Shown: in pieces, positions 15,023-18,736 of the stretch
Position numbering within the stretch: the stretch's first letter is position 1
How the letters are laid out: every line of letters starts with the position of its first letter
DNA from: an uncultured Clostridia bacterium
Lineage (GTDB): Bacteria; Bacillota; Clostridia; Oscillospirales; Acutalibacteraceae
NCBI GenBank assembly: GCA_905236975.1
Contig: CAJOQU010000121.1
Coordinates: 1-18,736 of the forward strand
Length of the DNA: 18,736 nt
Direction: 5' to 3'
The notes under the pieces: model-generated
Seen by the model: only the letters and a program-made list of their open reading frames with translations
Told to the model about the DNA's origin: nothing
Databases searched by the model: none
Position numbers and translations under genes: made by a program

Positions 15023-15930
15023 TAGGTTCTGCACCTCTTTATAAATTCTGTGAAATACGGCGGAAGCGCGGAATCAAATTCCATATATTCCCCCGTTCGC
15101 GGGTGAATAAAGCCGATCTTTTTGGCATGAAGGCATTGCCCGCCGAGAGCGGTGATGACTTTGTGAGGGCCGTAAACATCATCCCCCGCGACCGGATGCC
15201 CCAAATAAGCCATATGCACGCGAATCTGGTGGGTGCGGCCGGTCTCCAGCCGCAAACGCACATGGGTAAACCCGCCAAACCGTTCTACGACCGTATAATG
15301 GGTCACCGCTTCGCGGCCGTTTTGACCCACCACCGCCATTTGTTTGCGTTTGACGGGGTGACGGCCGATGGGTGCATCGATCACGCCGCTGTCCTGCTTG
15401 AGGTTGCCGTAAACCACGGCCTCGTACTCACGGGTAAAGGAATGCGCTGCGATCTGCCCGGCCAGCGATTGGTGGGCAAAATCGTTTTTAGCGACCATTA
15501 ACAATCCGCTGGTGTTTTTATCGATCCGATGCACGATTCCCGGCCGCATCACACCGTTGATACCCGAAAGACTGTCGCCGCAGTGAAACAGCAACGCGTT
15601 TACCAGCGTGCCGCTTTCATTCCCGACGGCGGGATGAACCACCATTCCCTTTGGTTTGTTGACCACCAGAAGGTCATCGTCTTCAAATACCACATCCAAC
15701 GGGATGTTTTCAGGCTGTAATTCATAAACACGGGGCTCGGGAAGGGAGACCGTCACCCGATCCCCCGGTTTCACCTTATCATTCTTAGCGGCGATCTTAC
15801 CATTGATTGCGACCGCTCCCTCACGGATCAACCCCGCCGCGCGGGAACGGCTCACCCCGGCCGTTTCAGCCGCAAAAACATCGGCCCGACAAGCCTCTGT
15901 GCGCTCGCAGACCGCTTCAAGGCGTTTCAT
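15022..15930 (-). CDS. rluD: Ribosomal large-subunit pseudouridine synthase, RluA/RluD family
   Basis: This enzyme converts specific uridines in 23S rRNA to pseudouridine; it is the counterpart of Bacillus YlyB. Its 302 residues have an N-terminal S4 RNA-binding domain (about 13-70, VSRSRAAGLIREGAVAING). A RluA-type catalytic domain follows with VVNKPKGMVVHP, the catalytic D137 in HRIDKNTSGLL, and RLETGRTHQIRVHMAYLGHP. GGAGGA lies 5 bases before the ATG at 15930. It overlaps lspA by 14 bases and the HAD gene by one base. The lspA-rluD order matches Bacillus lspA-ylyB. The exact rRNA target cannot be read from sequence. Confidence 0.92.
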   Translation of the reverse strand: MKRLEAVCERTEACRADVFAAETAGVSRSRAAGLIREGAVAINGKIAAKNDKVKPGDRVTVSLPEPRVYELQPENIPLDVVFEDDDLLVVNKPKGMVVHPAVGNESGTLVNALLFHCGDSLSGINGVMRPGIVHRIDKNTSGLLMVAKNDFAHQSLAGQIAAHSFTREYEAVVYGNLKQDSGVIDAPIGRHPVKRKQMAVVGQNGREAVTHYTVVERFGGFTHVRLRLETGRTHQIRVHMAYLGHPVAGDDVYGPHKVITALGGQCLHAKKIGFIHPRTGEYMEFDSALPPYFTEFIKRCRT

Positions 15931-16444
15931 CCGATTCCTCCGGGGGCGTTTTTTTGTTGATCGAATCCAAAAGAAAATATAAAATCAAAAGCCCCGCGCC
16001 AATGACCACCGCACAATCGGCAACATTAAAAACCGGGAAGGATGGAAAAAATGCAAAATGCAAAAAATCTACCACTTCCCCACCGTTAAAAATACGGTCG
16101 ATCATATTGCCGATCCCACCGGATAACACCAGCACAATTGCCCAAAGCAACAAAGGGCTGCTTTTGGAAAATTTAACCAGTATCAAAACACACAACACCA
16201 TGATGGCTGCCGTCACCAATAGCAAAACGGCCGTTTTGCCGCTGAGCATCCCCCACGCGCCACCGCTGTTGCGTACATAAACAAAGTCCAGCAAGCCGGT
16301 GATAAAAGGCTTGGACTCACCAAGCGCGAAACGCCGGGCCACAAGCCACTTGGTCACGCGGTCGGCCACTAATACCGCCGCCCCGCAAAGCAAAGCAAGC
16401 AGATACTGCGGCCAAGTGGTTTGCCGGTCATTCTTCGGACTCAT
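15917..16444 (-). CDS. lspA: Lipoprotein signal peptidase LspA (signal peptidase II)
   Basis: This membrane aspartyl protease cleaves signal peptides of lipidated prolipoproteins, which would include PotD of this same window. Its 175 residues show four membrane segments. Conserved motifs are VRNSGGAWGM, GGIGNMIDR, GGEVVDFLHF with catalytic D126, and FNVADCAV with catalytic D143. The polar tail after the last segment is about 15 residues. It overlaps divIVA by 17 bases at its start and rluD by 14 at its end, so coupled translation is likely. The only purine-rich upstream site is GGGAG about 11 bases away, somewhat long spacing. Confidence 0.95.
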   Translation of the reverse strand: MSPKNDRQTTWPQYLLALLCGAAVLVADRVTKWLVARRFALGESKPFITGLLDFVYVRNSGGAWGMLSGKTAVLLLVTAAIMVLCVLILVKFSKSSPLLLWAIVLVLSGGIGNMIDRIFNGGEVVDFLHFAFFPSFPVFNVADCAVVIGAGLLILYFLLDSINKKTPPEESDETP

Positions 16445-17204
16445 GAATATTGATGCTCCCTGTGTCCACTATAAAACCGCTTTCCGACTTTTCGGGAATG
16501 TCGGGGATGACTTTTTCGACCGGTTTTTCAGGCACATTGTCGGCCGGCTTTTCGGTTGACGGCAAAAAACTCTCGGGCAAGGGGGCTTTATCCACCGAGG
16601 CCGCGACCAATTCTGCCATCTCCTTCGGATCCATGGGAACATTGTCCGGCAGGGCGCGCAAAACCTCCAAATGCTCTTTATATTTAGCGGAAACCGCTGC
16701 CTTAAAGGCCGCAACTTCCATTTTCAGCTTATCATACAACATTTGCTGACGCGCTACGCTGTCTTCCGAAGCGGCTTTGATGCTGTCAGCCCTGATCTGC
16801 GCGGTCTTGACCATATCGGCCAGTTCTTTTTCCAAAGCGTCCTTGCGCTCTTTTGCCTTTAATTCAAAAGCGGAGGAAAGTTCCTTTTCTTTTGCCGTAA
16901 TGAAAGAGATATTCGATTCGGCGTTGCTGACGATCTCGTCGCTTTTGTCCTTTGCGTCCTGCACGATTTGGTCAGCGAGCTTTTGCGCGTTGATCAACAC
17001 GTTTTGAATACTGTTCTGCGAGGCTTTGAGGCTTTGATTTTCCTGCGTTAATGCCTCGATCTTGCTTTCGTATTCTTTTACGGTGCGTTCAAAAGCGGCG
17101 TAATCCGCCTCGATCTTATCTAACAGCACATCCACTTCTTCCTGCTTGTAGCCGCCCATCGAGCGGGAAAAGGTAATGCCCCGAATTTCTGCCGTGGTGA
17201 GCAT
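16428..17204 (-). CDS. divIVA: DivIVA-domain cell division / polar scaffold protein
   Basis: DivIVA proteins bind curved membrane at poles and septa and recruit division or growth factors. Its 258 residues start with the membrane-binding DivIVA domain, seen in EIRGITFSRSMGGYKQEEVDVLLDK split over residues 6-30. A long coiled coil follows (about 30-185, heptads rich in K, E, A and S). A proline/valine/lysine-rich low-complexity tail makes up about the last 60 residues. AGGAGGT (near 17211-17217 on the other strand) gives a strong start. It lies between ylmH and lspA, the expected neighbourhood. The tail sequence is likely lineage-specific. Confidence 0.93.
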   Translation of the reverse strand: MLTTAEIRGITFSRSMGGYKQEEVDVLLDKIEADYAAFERTVKEYESKIEALTQENQSLKASQNSIQNVLINAQKLADQIVQDAKDKSDEIVSNAESNISFITAKEKELSSAFELKAKERKDALEKELADMVKTAQIRADSIKAASEDSVARQQMLYDKLKMEVAAFKAAVSAKYKEHLEVLRALPDNVPMDPKEMAELVAASVDKAPLPESFLPSTEKPADNVPEKPVEKVIPDIPEKSESGFIVDTGSINIHESEE

Positions 17205-17215
17205 GAGATAACCTC

Positions 17216-17950
17216 CTAAAGATATTTTTTATAATGAACAATCACTTTGTTTTTCTTGGTTCTGCCGTCGACATCGCCTATAAGAAATTTACCGAGACCG
17301 CGCACGGACAAAATATCGCCCTCTCGCACGGTTCGGGTGCATTTGATATTGGAAGCGCCGTTTACAAAGGCCATTCCCTGCTTGACAGACTCCTGCGCCG
17401 ACGAACGGGAAAAGCCGCAAATAGCCGCCAAAACACAATCCAGCCGTAAAGATTCAACCGTAGCAGTCAAGCTCATAAAAAGGTTGCCCTTGGGAAGCGG
17501 GGAAACAAAACCCTGCGTGCCGACTACGCCGAATTTACCCACTTTATCCACCTGTGTCAACACATATTCCTCAACCTCAGCGGTCATGAATACGACCGCC
17601 CGGCCATCTTCCACCAAGATGTCGCCGATCGTGCTGCGCTGTAATCCGTACGATAAAATCGCGCCTAAAAAATCACGGTGTGCAAGCTTATCTTCCTTAC
17701 GGTATGTAAAGGTAGCGGCCGCTATGGGAAATGCCGGGGCTTCGCACCAATCGGGCAAGCAGCCGAGCATGACCCGCCGGGCACCTTCGTACCCGCCGAA
17801 AAATTCCATGCGGCAAGCGGCCTTTTTCGAAAGACGTGCGGCAAACGCCGCCTCCTCTTCAGACAAAAAGCCAAAATATTGTGGAGTATCGTTTTTGATA
17901 CACTGCGTCACCATATCTTCCACACGGGCAGATAAAAGCTTATTATCCAT
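17216..17950 (-). CDS. ylmH: YlmH-type S4-domain RNA-binding protein
   Basis: YlmH proteins lie in the division cluster of Gram-positive bacteria and carry an RNA-binding S4 domain; a ribosome-associated quality-control role has been described for Bacillus YlmH. Its 244 residues have an N-terminal domain with YFGFLSEEEAAFA and the GFVSPLPKGNLFM region near the middle. The C-terminal S4 domain is seen in LRLDCVLAAICGFSRSSAQE and the following GMAFVNGA. The ATG at 17950 shares a base with the sepF stop (TGATG), and no strong ribosome site lies near it, so translation is probably coupled to sepF. The protein ends 11 bases before divIVA. Confidence 0.92.
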   Translation of the reverse strand: MDNKLLSARVEDMVTQCIKNDTPQYFGFLSEEEAAFAARLSKKAACRMEFFGGYEGARRVMLGCLPDWCEAPAFPIAAATFTYRKEDKLAHRDFLGAILSYGLQRSTIGDILVEDGRAVVFMTAEVEEYVLTQVDKVGKFGVVGTQGFVSPLPKGNLFMSLTATVESLRLDCVLAAICGFSRSSAQESVKQGMAFVNGASNIKCTRTVREGDILSVRGLGKFLIGDVDGRTKKNKVIVHYKKYL

Positions 17951-18417
17951 CAGAAATAGAATTTCCCATCATCCAGCTCTTCCAGCATCAGTTCACCCAT
18001 AACGTCTACATCGGTGGGGACAATAATGTAGGTGCTATTGGCAACCTTGCGGATATTGCCGTTATTGGCATACGCCACTCCGCTTAAAAAGTCGATAATA
18101 CGGCGCGATACATCGCGGTTGGCGGCCTCTAAATTCAATACAACGGTTTTTTTATCGTTTAAATGGTCGGCAATGGCGGTCACATCTTCAAAACGGTCGG
18201 GCTTGACCAACACCACCTGCATTTGCGCCTGGTTAAAATTGACGGTTTTGGCCTTGCCGCCGCCGATCACACGGGGCTGGCTTTCACTGCGTTTGGCCGG
18301 CGCGGGCTCCTTCTTTTTGGGCTCCTCGGGAGCCTCCTCCTGTTCGGTTACATCCTCGTCGAAATCATCTTCGTCCGGGATTGTCATAATGTTTTTAATG
18401 CTGTCGAAAAGTCCCAT
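17950..18417 (-). CDS. sepF: Cell division protein SepF
   Basis: SepF bundles FtsZ filaments and anchors them to the membrane at the division site. Its 155 residues begin with an amphipathic membrane-targeting helix (MGLFDSIKNIM). An acidic and lysine/proline-rich linker spans about 15-50. The globular SepF domain contains VVLVKPDRFEDVTAIADHL, VVLNLEAANRDVSRRIIDFL and GVAYANNGNIRKV. AAGGAG lies just upstream of ATG 18417. It follows yggS by 14 bases and abuts ylmH, the standard order in Firmicutes. Confidence 0.95.
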   Translation of the reverse strand: MGLFDSIKNIMTIPDEDDFDEDVTEQEEAPEEPKKKEPAPAKRSESQPRVIGGGKAKTVNFNQAQMQVVLVKPDRFEDVTAIADHLNDKKTVVLNLEAANRDVSRRIIDFLSGVAYANNGNIRKVANSTYIIVPTDVDVMGELMLEELDDGKFYF

Positions 18418-18431
18418 TTTTTTAGCTCCTT

Positions 18432-18736
18432 TTACTTTTTGCCATCCGGCGATGGATAGGTTCGTTTGCCGAAAAGCGAAGTACCCACTCGAACCAAAGT
18501 GGCGCCTTCTTCAATGGCAATGTCAAAATCACCCGACATTCCCATTGACAAAATATTCATATCTATATTATCTATGTTTTTGGCCTGTATGTCAATAAAC
18601 AGTTTATACATTTTTATAAAATATTTTCGACTGTCTTCCGGAACATCGCCCGCCGGGGGGATCGCCATAAGTCCTTTCACGGCAAGACCCTCTGTTTTTG
18701 CAATGGCAACAAGGGCGCTTTCCAGCTCATTCGGGG
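18432..18736 (-). CDS. YggS/YlmE-type PLP homeostasis protein, 3' part only
   Basis: This is the C-terminal part of a PLP-binding protein of the YggS/PROSC family, which helps control pyridoxal phosphate and amino-acid pools. The visible 100 or so residues read in from the right edge as PNELESALVAIAKTEGLAVK and then LMAIPP, MYKLFIDIQ, and the family hallmark SMGMSGDFDIAIEEGATLVR followed by VGTSLFGKR. The frame stays open to the last base, so a GTG at 18680 is not the real start; the N-terminus with the PLP lysine is outside the window. It is directly upstream of sepF, as ylmE is of ylmF in Bacillus. Confidence 0.92.
   Translation of the reverse strand, partial: PNELESALVAIAKTEGLAVKGLMAIPPAGDVPEDSRKYFIKMYKLFIDIQAKNIDNIDMNILSMGMSGDFDIAIEEGATLVRVGTSLFGKRTYPSPDGKK

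Noticed and set aside
17247..18002. Long open frame of about 250 codons on the plus strand opposite ylmH
   Set aside because: It is antisense to a well-supported S4-domain gene in a tightly packed operon, has a serine/proline/arginine-rich composition typical of reverse-frame translation, and has no recognisable domain.

Overview
The window looks like a chromosomal segment of an uncultured or commensal Gram-positive anaerobe of the class Clostridia, probably Oscillospirales/Ruminococcaceae-like. This is inferred from gene content only: SepF, YlmH and DivIVA side by side, a lipoprotein-type polyamine-binding protein, a split two-gene transketolase, the paired GlgC/GlgD adenylyltransferase subunits, and a small sigma factor resembling clostridial TcdR/UviA/BotR. 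No mobile element, CRISPR array, tRNA or rRNA was recognised. Coding density is very high.

Layout. (1) 79-3979, plus strand: a complete potABCD operon for polyamine import, with 4-base overlaps at two junctions and a strong terminator at 4055-4092. (2) 4096-5606: an AT-richer two-gene regulatory island. A TcdR-like sigma factor (minus) and an AgrA/LytTR-type response regulator (plus) are divergently transcribed from a 260-base region. That region holds a consensus promoter, a 9-bp direct repeat with a 12-bp gap (the geometry of LytTR binding sites), and an inverted arrangement of four ACAAAA boxes. (3) 5663-12183, minus strand: glgB-glgC-glgD-glgA-uppP, a glycogen synthesis operon with its own promoter (12218-12246), ending in an undecaprenyl-pyrophosphate phosphatase gene and a terminator at 5614-5658. 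(4) 12341-18736, minus strand: the 3' part of a cell-division/envelope operon (yggS partial, sepF, ylmH, divIVA, lspA, a RluD-type pseudouridine synthase, a HAD phosphatase, and the two transketolase halves), closed by a terminator at 12341-12382. Its promoter lies beyond the right edge.

How the genes work together. PotABCD bring spermidine/putrescine into the cell. The glg genes convert glucose-1-phosphate to ADP-glucose (GlgC with its non-catalytic partner GlgD), polymerise it (GlgA) and branch it (GlgB). The division block follows the ylmE-sepF-ylmH-divIVA-lspA-ylyB order of Bacillus but lacks ylmG and ileS, and has carbohydrate genes appended. The most interesting part is the divergent sigma/LytTR pair: both proteins belong to families that control toxins, bacteriocins or quorum responses in other Firmicutes, but no toxin, peptide or kinase gene lies in the window, so its target is unknown.
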